Assembly: GCA_020852775.1 (NCBI GenBank)
Contig: JADZAD010000160.1
Coordinates: 1-8,562, forward strand
Direction: 5' to 3'
Length of the DNA stretch: 8,562 nt
Source of the DNA: Anaerolineae bacterium
GTDB lineage: Bacteria > Chloroflexota > Anaerolineae > Aggregatilineales > UBA3940
Of this stretch, positions 1 through 5,936 are shown piece by piece; positions within the stretch are counted from its first letter, which is position 1; every line of letters begins with the position of its first letter. Made by a program: the position numbers and the translations under genes. Under the pieces are notes generated by a model. That model ran no database searches. It was given only the letters and a program-made list of their open reading frames with translations, and was not told the origin of the DNA.

Positions 1-95
1 CGCTTGTGATCATCCAGCCATGCCAGCGCCGCCGAGGGCGATTCCGGGGCCGGGCCGTATTCCATAGTTTCAAAGACCTCTGCGACTTTCGACAT
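1..95 (-). CDS. Aldehyde dehydrogenase family protein, N-terminal fragment (cut by window edge)
   Basis: Only the first 31 codons are inside the window. The frame opens with MSKVAEVFETMEYGPAPE and runs off the left edge without a stop. A clear AGGAG ribosome binding site (minus strand, 102-106) sits 6 bases before the ATG, which fixes the start. I recognise this opening from aldehyde dehydrogenases encoded directly after deoC in Chloroflexota and Actinobacteria. No catalytic residue (Cys, Glu) or NAD-binding motif lies within the visible part, so the assignment rests on N-terminal resemblance and gene order. It follows deoC by 55 bases with no terminator between them, so the two are probably co-transcribed. 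The expected role is NAD(P)-dependent oxidation of an aldehyde, plausibly the acetaldehyde released by DeoC (inference). It could be another dehydrogenase; the sequence to the left would settle it. Confidence 0.7.
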   Translation of the reverse strand, partial: MSKVAEVFETMEYGPAPESPSAALAWLDDHK

Positions 96-150
96 GGTGT
101 ACTCCTGATGACCGGGAAATGGGCTGTGGATTGGGGTTTCCGGAAGCCGG

Positions 151-1110
151 TCAGCCCATGGGCATGTGGTGCTGCGCGGCGTAACGCCCGGTGACGAAGT
201 GCGATAGCTGGCGTTCGATGTCCGTCAGCAGCCCGCTCGCGCCGTAGCGGAACAGCGCCGGGCTGAGCCATTCGTTGCCCAGTTCGTCCTTCATCAGCGC
301 CAGCCAGGCCAGCGCCTGCTTGGCACTGCGGATGCCGCCCGCCGGCTTGAAGCCGATCCGGTAACCGGTCCGCTCAAGGTAATCCCGTGCCGCGCGGGCC
401 ATCACGAAGCCGACTTCCAGAGTCGCGTTGACGCTCTCTTTGCCGGTCGAGGTCTTGATGAAATCCGCCCCGGCCATCATTGCTACCAGGCTGGCGCGGT
501 AGACGTTGGTCAGTGTGGCGAGCTCGCCTGTCGCCAGGATTGTCTTCATGTGCGCTTCACCGCAGGCGGCACGCATCTCCCTGACCTCGTCGTAAAGTGC
601 CTGCCAGTTCCCGCGCAGGACGTGCTCACGCGAGATTACGATGTCGATCTCCCGCGCCCCGTCCGCGACCGATTCGCCAATCTCCGCGATGCGCTGGCGG
701 TAGGGGCTCTGCCCGGCGGGGAAGCCGGTGGAAACCGCCGCTACGGGGATGTCAGTGCCGCGCAGGGCTTCAACCGCGTCCTTCACACGGGCGTGATACA
801 CGCACACCGCCCCGACCGTGATCTTCTTATCCGCGACACCCAGCGCCTGCAGGATATCGCTGCGGACAGGCTGGCGCGCCTTCATGCACAGGCGGTGGAC
901 ATTGCCGGGCGTGTCATCCCCGGAAAGCGTCGTCAGATCGATGCAGGTGATCGCCTTGAGCAGCCAGGCCGCCTGCCAGTCCTTCTTGACCGAACGCCGG
1001 CCCGAGTTGGTCGCCGCACGCCGTTCGGTCGCGCTCTTGTTCACGCGCACGCTGGAGACCCAGCCCATGTCGAGCGGGATGCCGGGGTTGCGTTCAAACG
1101 CTGATGCCAT
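151..1110 (-). CDS. deoC: Deoxyribose-phosphate aldolase, long (animal DERA-like) form
   Basis: Class I aldolase that splits 2-deoxy-D-ribose 5-phosphate into glyceraldehyde 3-phosphate and acetaldehyde, the last step of deoxynucleoside breakdown in the cytoplasm. The chosen start gives 319 residues. Catalytic residues are all visible: Asp156 in GAREIDIVIS, the Schiff-base Lys219 in ADFIKTSTGK, and Lys255 in GFKPAGGIR. The protein is longer than the roughly 220-260 residues of most bacterial DeoC. Its extra N-terminal segment (about residues 7-75, including VKKDWQAAWLLKA and IDLTTLSGDDT) and its C-terminal tail (VTGRYAAQHHMPM) match my memory of human DERA along the whole length. The start at 1110 is preceded by AGAGGA (1118-1123) with 7 bases spacing. 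An in-frame start at 1179 would add 23 residues that look like translated leader, so I rejected it. A candidate promoter lies at 1232-1237, and the aldehyde dehydrogenase gene follows. Confidence 0.97.
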   Translation of the reverse strand: MASAFERNPGIPLDMGWVSSVRVNKSATERRAATNSGRRSVKKDWQAAWLLKAITCIDLTTLSGDDTPGNVHRLCMKARQPVRSDILQALGVADKKITVGAVCVYHARVKDAVEALRGTDIPVAAVSTGFPAGQSPYRQRIAEIGESVADGAREIDIVISREHVLRGNWQALYDEVREMRAACGEAHMKTILATGELATLTNVYRASLVAMMAGADFIKTSTGKESVNATLEVGFVMARAARDYLERTGYRIGFKPAGGIRSAKQALAWLALMKDELGNEWLSPALFRYGASGLLTDIERQLSHFVTGRYAAQHHMPMG

Positions 1111-1231
1111 AGTGCGGTCCTCTTTCCGGTGAGGGTTGATCACAGCAGGGGCAGCAGCGAGGCGAGGGCTTCGAGCCACACTGCTATCCGTTTACAGATG
1201 GTGCCTGGCTCAGGTGGGGCACACATTATCC

Positions 1232-1261
1232 ATTATAATACCAGATCACTCCGATACTGAA
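1232..1261 (-). promoter_or_regulatory. Candidate sigma-70-type promoter for deoC
   Basis: On the minus strand a perfect TATAAT lies at 1232-1237, in an AT-rich patch between GC-rich genes. The best upstream hexamer is TTCAGT at 1256-1261 (3 of 6 matches to TTGACA, 18-base spacer). The overlapping hexamer TATTAT is preceded by TGG, which would make an extended -10 and could compensate for the poor -35. Transcription would start near 1225 and give a leader of about 115 bases before deoC. That leader contains a small inverted repeat (GTGCC at 1201-1205, GGCAC at 1218-1222) of unknown meaning. If real, deoC and the dehydrogenase are independent of the genes to the right. Confidence 0.5.
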
Positions 1262-1267
1262 GGTGGA

Positions 1268-2308
1268 TCAGGGCAGGCGCTCAGGTGGAGCGATCAGCAG
1301 CACAGGCATCACAATCAGCATCATGTTAATCATCACCTGGCACACGAAGGCCGCCGCCACCCCGTACTGGTCACGAATAAAGCTGTAAACCCCGGCCATC
1401 ACAGTATAGAACCCTCCGACCGCAAGCAGCACCGGAAGGGAGGAGAAGGCCGCAGGTGCATAGAGCAGCAGCAGCGACGTCCCTGCCGCCAGCACCGAGG
1501 CCATGAAGCCCCGTCGCTGCTGCACGACCTCGCGGAAGAACAGCGTCTCGCCGATCGGCGCGGCGAAGAGCAGCCCCATCACGATCGCCGGGACGCTCAT
1601 CCCGGGGAAGACGATCCGTGTAATGTCCGCCAGAACCGGTGCGACCATCACGAACAGGATCAGCCCAATCATGAAGCCGAAACCCGCCCCCATCGCCAGC
1701 TCGGAGAGCGTGATGCGCTCAAGGGGCTGATCCGTTTCCACCAGTGCCAGCAGCGCCCCCATCACCGCCATCACCGCCCACAGCACCGTATAGCGGCTCT
1801 CCACATCGAGAAACAGTGCCGTCCCAACAGAGAACGCGAGGTAGAGCGCCAGCGGGAAGACCGGATCGAGACGCTCAAGCAAAGACTGTGGCGACACAGA
1901 TGCGGGGGCCACCGCCGGAAGGGCAGGAGCTGGCATGGTCGCCGCAGGTACGGGTGCAGCCGGAGGAGAGGGGCGAAACGGTGAGCGGATCGGCCCTTTC
2001 GGATGGGTTGGTGAGGCTGCACCGGCCGCAATACGGATACCGTCATCCACCGGTTCATGGCGCGGGATCGGCGCGATGACCCGGTAACCTTCCAGAAGCT
2101 GGAGCGGCGCGTGCCACATCACCGGCATGCCGGGATTGATGGGTGGATGGCCTGCGTCCCGTTTGAACAGCGCCACCGGAGACGGCATCCGCTCGACAAA
2201 GGTAACGGTTCCACCGCCGTAAGGCAGTGGGCCACCAGGATGGATGTCATAGCGCGTGGGCTCGTCACGCGCACTACCACGCTCATGCTTCGGGCCGAGG
2301 GTAAACAT
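1268..2308 (-). CDS. CPBP/Abi-like integral membrane protein with degenerate protease motifs and proline-rich N-terminal region
   Basis: 346 residues in two parts. Residues 1-145 are soluble; 1-95 match nothing I know, and 97-140 are rich in Pro and Ala and look disordered. Residues 149-338 hold about seven hydrophobic segments (roughly 149-168, 172-190, 203-228, 238-252, 267-288, 290-311, 316-338). The spacing resembles CPBP (CAAX protease and bacteriocin-processing, formerly Abi) membrane proteases. Their EExxxR motif appears here as GETLFFRE: Glu254 and Arg259 remain, but the second Glu is Thr255. The FxxxH motif has no His (LLLLYAPAAF, 279-288), and HxxxN reads QxxxN (Gln324, Asn328). Proteolytic activity is therefore doubtful, and family membership is an inference from weak motifs. 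The ATG lies 3 bases after the threonine aldolase stop and has no clear ribosome binding site, which suggests translational coupling. A start at Met41 (2188) is possible, also without a good binding site. Confidence 0.6.
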   Translation of the reverse strand: MFTLGPKHERGSARDEPTRYDIHPGGPLPYGGGTVTFVERMPSPVALFKRDAGHPPINPGMPVMWHAPLQLLEGYRVIAPIPRHEPVDDGIRIAAGAASPTHPKGPIRSPFRPSPPAAPVPAATMPAPALPAVAPASVSPQSLLERLDPVFPLALYLAFSVGTALFLDVESRYTVLWAVMAVMGALLALVETDQPLERITLSELAMGAGFGFMIGLILFVMVAPVLADITRIVFPGMSVPAIVMGLLFAAPIGETLFFREVVQQRRGFMASVLAAGTSLLLLYAPAAFSSLPVLLAVGGFYTVMAGVYSFIRDQYGVAAAFVCQVMINMMLIVMPVLLIAPPERLP

Positions 2309-2311
2309 CGC

Positions 2312-3373
2312 TTATGCAGGCTGGCGCGTCGATTCAAGGATGTGGCGCATCCCTGTGAGCGCCGTCTCAATTGCCTCCGGCGTAATCCAGTAATGCGTAA
2401 CGGCACGGAACGAGCGGGCCCCCGCCGGGCCGATCCGCACGTTGTAATCCCGGGCCAGCGCTTCCGCGAACTGCGTCGCGTTCAGGGCGACGCTCTCGTC
2501 CAGTTCAAAGAAGACCATGTTCGTCAGCACCGGCTCATACGACAGGCGCAGGCCGGACATCTGGCGGATACCCTCGGCGAGCTGCCGGGCGGTGGCATGG
2601 TCGTCAGCAAGGCGCAGCGTCATCTTCTCGAGAGCAATAAGCCCGGCAGCGGCCAGGATGCCCGCTTGACGCATGCCGCCGCCCAGCATCTTCCGGTTGC
2701 GCCGTGCCCGCGCAATGAACTCCCTGGAGCCAACCAGCAGCGACCCTACGGGAGCGCAAAGCCCCTTGGAGAGGCAGATAGAGATGCTGTCTGCCGGGGC
2801 CACCAGCTCCGCCGCAGAGACGTTCAGCGCGGCGGCGGCGTTGAACAGCCGCGCCCCGTCGATATGCAGGGCGAGGCCGTAGCGGTCGCAGAGTGCACGC
2901 ACAGAGCGGGTATAGCCGGCGCTCAGTGGTGCACCCGCGCACGATCCCTGCGTGTTTTCCAGGCAGACAAGGCGTGTCAGCGGGTTGTGTACGTCATGAG
3001 TATCCCGGATCTCGTGCTCGAGGTCCGCGAGGCCGAGCGTACCATCGTGCTGCACCGGGACAGTGTTCAACTGAATGCCGCCCAGCGCCGCCGCCCCACC
3101 GACCTCCCGGCGGAAGACATGCGCCTCCCTGCCGATGATTACTTCGCTGCCGCGGGTGCAGTGCGTCAGTACCGCGAGGATGTTCCCCTGCGTGCCGCTG
3201 CTGACGAACAGCGCCGCCTCCTTACCGAGGCGCTCCGCGGCCAAATCCTGCAACCGGTTGATCGTCGGGTCTTCGCCATATACATCGTCACCGACTGGCG
3301 CGTTCGCCATCGCCTGGCGCATCTCCGGCGTGGGCCAGCTTACCGTATCGCTTCGCAGATCAATCGAGTCCAT
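2312..3373 (-). CDS. ltaE: Low-specificity L-threonine aldolase (PLP-dependent)
   Basis: Cleaves L-threonine or L-allo-threonine to glycine and acetaldehyde; cytoplasmic, fold type I PLP enzyme. With the chosen start it has 353 residues, normal for the family. Visible signatures are the N-terminal IDLRSDTVSWPTPEMR (residues 4-19), the VGDDVYGEDPT motif (27-37), the phosphate-binding SSGTQGN (58-64), His85 in EAHVF that stacks on the cofactor ring, IDGARLFNA with Asp172 and Arg175, and SKGLCAPVGS with the PLP lysine Lys203. Two adjacent ATG codons compete as the start (3376 and 3373). The GGAG upstream is 4 bases from the first and 7 from the second, so I took the second; the difference is one Met. 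An upstream in-frame start at 3544 would run through a terminator-like hairpin and was rejected. The gene is separated from the nitrilase-like gene by that hairpin and is followed after 3 bases by the membrane protein gene, so those two form a likely operon. Confidence 0.95.
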   Translation of the reverse strand: MDSIDLRSDTVSWPTPEMRQAMANAPVGDDVYGEDPTINRLQDLAAERLGKEAALFVSSGTQGNILAVLTHCTRGSEVIIGREAHVFRREVGGAAALGGIQLNTVPVQHDGTLGLADLEHEIRDTHDVHNPLTRLVCLENTQGSCAGAPLSAGYTRSVRALCDRYGLALHIDGARLFNAAAALNVSAAELVAPADSISICLSKGLCAPVGSLLVGSREFIARARRNRKMLGGGMRQAGILAAAGLIALEKMTLRLADDHATARQLAEGIRQMSGLRLSYEPVLTNMVFFELDESVALNATQFAEALARDYNVRIGPAGARSFRAVTHYWITPEAIETALTGMRHILESTRQPA

Positions 3374-3385
3374 CATCTGTCTCCC

Positions 3386-3399
3386 ATCACCCCGGTGAT
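3386..3399. repeat. Short perfect inverted repeat next to the threonine aldolase ribosome binding site
   Basis: ATCACC (3386-3391) and GGTGAT (3394-3399) are perfect inverted copies separated by 2 bases, directly upstream of the aldolase ribosome binding site. It could be a small operator or a hairpin near the translation start, but repeats of this size occur by chance in GC-rich DNA and nothing else supports a function. Confidence 0.25.
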
Positions 3400-3417
3400 C
3401 CGGTGGCCGGAATACAA

Positions 3418-3440
3418 AGGGCGATCCAGCGGATCGCCCT
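3418..3440 (-). terminator. Intrinsic terminator-like hairpin after the nitrilase-like gene
   Basis: A perfect 10-base stem, AGGGCGATCC (3418-3427) with GGATCGCCCT (3431-3440), closes a 3-base loop. On the minus-strand transcript it is followed by TTTGTATT, a modest U-rich tract. It starts 36 bases after the stop of the nitrilase-like gene and ends about 40 bases before the threonine aldolase start, the expected place for a terminator between two transcription units. Confidence 0.7.
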
Positions 3441-3449
3441 ATAATAACA
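3441..3449 (-). promoter_or_regulatory. Possible extended -10 element for threonine aldolase
   Basis: The minus strand reads TGTTATTAT here, that is TGn followed by TATTAT (3441-3446). I see no good -35 at 16-18 bases. Transcription would begin inside the adjacent hairpin (3418-3440), giving a leader of about 55 bases. The aldolase operon otherwise lacks a visible promoter, but an AT-rich patch beside a terminator can produce such a match by chance. Confidence 0.25.
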
Positions 3450-3476
3450 TGGTTCAGGAGTGCCGCAGCAGCCAGA

Positions 3477-4391
3477 TCAATACTTCCGCACGAGTGCGCG
3501 ATACGCGGTTGGCTGGCGGGTCTGCAGAGTCTGGCGCTGCTCACGGAACTTGCGTACCTCGTCGAGGTCGATCCGGGCCACGCAGTAGCCCTCGACGATC
3601 TCCTCTTTCTCCTTACGCGGACGCTCTTCTTTGACGGCGGTATCGCCTTCCTTGGCGTCTTTGTCAGCTTCCTTCTTCGGCTCTTCCTTCTTTTTCTCTG
3701 TACCGGGCAGGTGTGCGTGAACCTTGCCCCGCGGGCCGACGATCATGCTCTCGCCACCGAAGGTCATGGTCACGTCTTCGCCGACGCGGTTGGCCCCGGC
3801 GACAAAGCAGGCGTTCTCATAGGCACGGGCCTTGAGCAGCGTCTGCCACTCGTCGATGTCGCCGCGCTCCCAGCTACCCAGCGCGCACAGGACTTCCGCA
3901 CCCTCAAGCACCTGGCTGCGGGCCACCTCCGGGTAGGAGAGGTCAGAGCCGAGCATCAGGCCGACCGTGCCAAATTCGGTATCGAAGACGGGCAGGCGGA
4001 AACCCTCACGGAAGGCCATGCGCTCCTCACCCTTGAGGTGCGTCTTGCGGTATTCACCGATCAGTTCACCGTCCGGGCCGACCAGCACCGCTGCGTCGTA
4101 CAGGATGCTCTCGACGCGCTCTTTGGCGACCATGCCGAAGGCGACGTATACACCAAGCTGCTGGGCGCGCTGCGAGATCAGGTTCACCGTCGGGCCGGGG
4201 ATCAACTGCGCCACCTCGGTGAAACGGACGCCCATCTCGTAGCCGCTCGTTACCAGTTCCGGGAAGACGATCAGGTCTATCTTCTGCTGGCTGGCGATCC
4301 TGGTGATGTAGTCCGTCATGCGGACCAGGTTCTCTTCGATCTCGCCCAGCGCCGGCTTCATCTGCACGGCGGCGATGGTCACTTCACGCAT
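3477..4391 (-). CDS. Carbon-nitrogen hydrolase (nitrilase) fold protein lacking the catalytic cysteine
   Basis: 304 residues with the nitrilase-superfamily layout: strand VTIAAVQMKP (4-13), FPELVTSGY with the general-base Glu45, GEYRKTHL with Lys116, then the nucleophile region GLMLGSDLSYPE (144-155), and later YENACFVAGANRVG (191-204). Active members (amidases, nitrilases, carbamoylases) have a Cys before the Tyr/Ser-Asp of the third motif; here that position is Gly148, codon GGC at 3948-3950. Glu and Lys of the triad remain. Hydrolysis by the usual thioester route is therefore not expected, and a binding or regulatory role is possible (inference). A Lys/Glu-rich insert (about 231-264) interrupts the C-terminal part before the recognisable end VARIDLDEVRKFREQRQTL. 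The start at 4391 has AAGGAG at 4402-4407, 10 bases upstream; an upstream in-frame start at 4478 would pass through a hairpin and was rejected. Substrate or partner is unknown. Confidence 0.85.
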   Translation of the reverse strand: MREVTIAAVQMKPALGEIEENLVRMTDYITRIASQQKIDLIVFPELVTSGYEMGVRFTEVAQLIPGPTVNLISQRAQQLGVYVAFGMVAKERVESILYDAAVLVGPDGELIGEYRKTHLKGEERMAFREGFRLPVFDTEFGTVGLMLGSDLSYPEVARSQVLEGAEVLCALGSWERGDIDEWQTLLKARAYENACFVAGANRVGEDVTMTFGGESMIVGPRGKVHAHLPGTEKKKEEPKKEADKDAKEGDTAVKEERPRKEKEEIVEGYCVARIDLDEVRKFREQRQTLQTRQPTAYRALVRKY

Positions 4392-4458
4392 GGTTGGGGC
4401 ACTCCTTCTGTAAAGCCGGAAAATCAATACACGAACGAGCGGTAATGTAACAACAAGG

Positions 4459-4478
4459 GTGCAGCCCGCAGGCTGCAC
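4459..4478 (-). terminator. GC-rich hairpin between rho and the nitrilase-like gene
   Basis: GTGCAGCC (4459-4466) and GGCTGCAC (4471-4478) form a perfect 8-base stem with a 4-base loop, 48 bases after the rho stop. The minus-strand transcript then reads CCTTGTTGTT, only weakly U-rich. An outer pair, GGTAA (4441-4445) with TTACC (4492-4496), could extend the structure. It may terminate rho transcription or sit in the leader of the nitrilase-like gene; I cannot separate these. Confidence 0.45.
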
Positions 4479-4525
4479 AACACAGTGTAGTTTACCACGA
4501 AATGCGAAACGAACTCTGAACCGCG

Positions 4526-5800
4526 CTATTTTTCGGTCAGCATCTCCAGGAACTCCTCGTTGGAGTCCGTGCGGCGCAACTGGTCGAGGATCGCTTCGGT
4601 CGCGTTTGTGATATCCAGCCCGGCGCCATTGGGCGGCGTTGCCAGCATCTGCCCCAGCATCCGGCGCATCAGCCAGACGCGCTGGAGGATATCCGGGCCG
4701 AGCAGCAGTTCCTCGCGGCGCGTGCTCGAACGCTCGATATCGAAGGCCGGGAACAGGCGGCGTTCCTGAAGCTTGCGCGACAGGTGCAGTTCCATGTTGC
4801 CAGTACCCTTGAACTCCTCGTAGATCACATCGTCCATGCGTGAGCCGGTATCGACGAGACAGGTGGCGATGATTGTCAGTGAGCCGCCTTCCTCGATGTT
4901 ACGTGCCGCACCGAAGAAACGCTTCGGCGGGTAGAGCGCGCTCGGATCAAGGCCGCCGGAGAGGGTACGTCCGCTTGGCGGGACGACGAGGTTATAGGCA
5001 CGGGCAAGGCGGGTGATGCTGTCCATCAGGATCACCACGTCCTTGCCGACTTCGACCAGCCGCTTGGCACGCTCAAGCGCCATTTCGCTCACACGGACCT
5101 GGTTCGTCCACGTCTCGTCAAAAGTTGAGGCAATCACCTCAGCCTCGACGGAGCGATCCATGTCCGTGACTTCCTCCGGACGCTCGCCGATCAGCAGCAC
5201 CATCAGGTGGACTTCCGGATAGTTCTCGCTGATGGCGTTCGCCAGTTCCTTCATCACGGTTGTCTTACCGGCTTTGGGCGGTGAGACGATCAGGCCGCGC
5301 TGGCCGCGCCCGATCGGAGCGATCAGATTAATCATGCGCGTCGAGGTGATGCGCCCACTCGTCTCCAGGTCGAAGCGCCGGTCGGGGAAGATCGGCGTCA
5401 GGCTTTCAAAGACCGGGCGGTTCTTGGCATGTTCCGGGTCCAGCCCGTTGACAGCCTCGACACGCAGCAGGCCGTAATATTTCTCTGAGTCCTTCGGCGG
5501 GCGCACCTGCCCGATCACCATGTCGCCGGTGCGGAGGTCGAAACGCCGGATCTGCGTCTGGCTGACGTAGATGTCATCCGCCCCCGGCAGGAAGTGCTCC
5601 GCGCGCAGAAAACCGATACCGTCCTCGATGATCTCAAGGATACCACCGCGCAGGGTATGGCCCTGCTGCTCCGCCTGATGGCGCAGGATCGCGATAATCA
5701 GGTCGGTCTTCTTCATCCGGCTGAAGCCGGGGATCTCTGCCTGGCGGGCGATCTCGCGCAGGTCGGAGAGAGTGAGGGCATCAAGTTCAGAGATATTCAT
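4526..5800 (-). CDS. rho: Transcription termination factor Rho
   Basis: Hexameric RNA-dependent ATPase/helicase that releases transcripts from RNA polymerase. At 424 residues it is close to the E. coli length (419) and has no large insert. In order: Rho N-terminal helical domain (about 5-42, TLSDLREIARQAEIPGFSRM), cold-shock-like RNA-binding domain (about 48-120) with the RNP-like GIGFLR (61-66) and DIYVSQTQIRRF (76-87), and the RecA-type ATPase domain. The latter has the Walker A loop SPPKAGKTT (173-181), catalytic LLIGERPEEV, Walker B VVILMDSITRLARAYN (Asp260), the Q-loop LSGGLDPSAL (280-289), the R-loop EEFKGTGNMELHL (328-340) and the arginine-finger segment SSTRREELL (Arg361). All key residues are present. 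The ATG is preceded by a purine stretch (GGAAAG) and an AGGA further upstream, not a strong site. The gene lies 110 bases after the aldo/keto reductase; a candidate promoter overlaps that gene's end. Confidence 0.98.
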   Translation of the reverse strand: MNISELDALTLSDLREIARQAEIPGFSRMKKTDLIIAILRHQAEQQGHTLRGGILEIIEDGIGFLRAEHFLPGADDIYVSQTQIRRFDLRTGDMVIGQVRPPKDSEKYYGLLRVEAVNGLDPEHAKNRPVFESLTPIFPDRRFDLETSGRITSTRMINLIAPIGRGQRGLIVSPPKAGKTTVMKELANAISENYPEVHLMVLLIGERPEEVTDMDRSVEAEVIASTFDETWTNQVRVSEMALERAKRLVEVGKDVVILMDSITRLARAYNLVVPPSGRTLSGGLDPSALYPPKRFFGAARNIEEGGSLTIIATCLVDTGSRMDDVIYEEFKGTGNMELHLSRKLQERRLFPAFDIERSSTRREELLLGPDILQRVWLMRRMLGQMLATPPNGAGLDITNATEAILDQLRRTDSNEEFLEMLTEK

Positions 5801-5847
5801 CTTTCCATCAAATCCTGGGATGCGTAATGAGATTGGAAGGGGTTGTC

Positions 5848-5873
5848 AGTGCAGGGATCGATCGCACTCCCTG
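5848..5873. repeat. Overlapping inverted repeats in the rho leader
   Basis: Two mutually exclusive pairings share this stretch: AGTGC (5848-5852) with GCACT (5864-5868), and CAGGGA (5852-5857) with TCCCTG (5868-5873). They enclose the palindrome GATCGATC (5856-5863). No U-rich tract follows on the minus strand, so this is not a classical terminator. rho genes are often autoregulated in their leaders, so alternative folds here are worth noting, but the stems are short. Confidence 0.3.
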
Positions 5874-5907
5874 TTCAGGTAAGGCTTTCTGATCGACCGG
5901 CGGCGGC

Positions 5908-5936
5908 ATGCTACAATCCCTCGCTTGCCCGGTCAA
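5908..5936 (-). promoter_or_regulatory. Candidate sigma-70-type promoter for rho
   Basis: Minus strand: TTGACC (5931-5936, 5 of 6 to consensus), a 17-base spacer, then TAGCAT (5908-5913, 4 of 6). The first three bases of the -10 hexamer are the TAG stop of the aldo/keto reductase gene. Transcription would start near 5901, giving rho a leader of about 100 bases. Spacing is ideal, but the -10 is only moderate. Confidence 0.45.

Noticed and set aside
1111..1179. Upstream start for deoC giving 23 more residues
   Set aside because: The extra residues do not match the family, and the start at 1110 has a well-spaced AGAGGA.
1136..1984. A 282-codon plus-strand frame rich in His, Arg and Gln
   Set aside because: Most of it is antisense of the membrane segments of the CPBP-like protein; hydrophobic codons read backwards give this kind of composition. 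No ribosome binding site.
2057..3634. A 525-codon open frame on the plus strand opposite threonine aldolase
   Set aside because: It mirrors a clearly conserved gene on the minus strand, is rich in Arg, His, Ala and Gln without domain motifs, and has no ribosome binding site. Long antisense frames are common in GC-rich genes.
3711..4445. A 244-codon plus-strand frame opposite the nitrilase-like gene
   Set aside because: Shadow of a gene with clear family motifs; no independent coding evidence.
5909..5917. Plus-strand TGCTACAAT as an antisense extended -10
   Set aside because: There is no acceptable -35 at the right distance and no plus-strand gene behind it. It overlaps the reductase stop codon and the rho promoter candidate.
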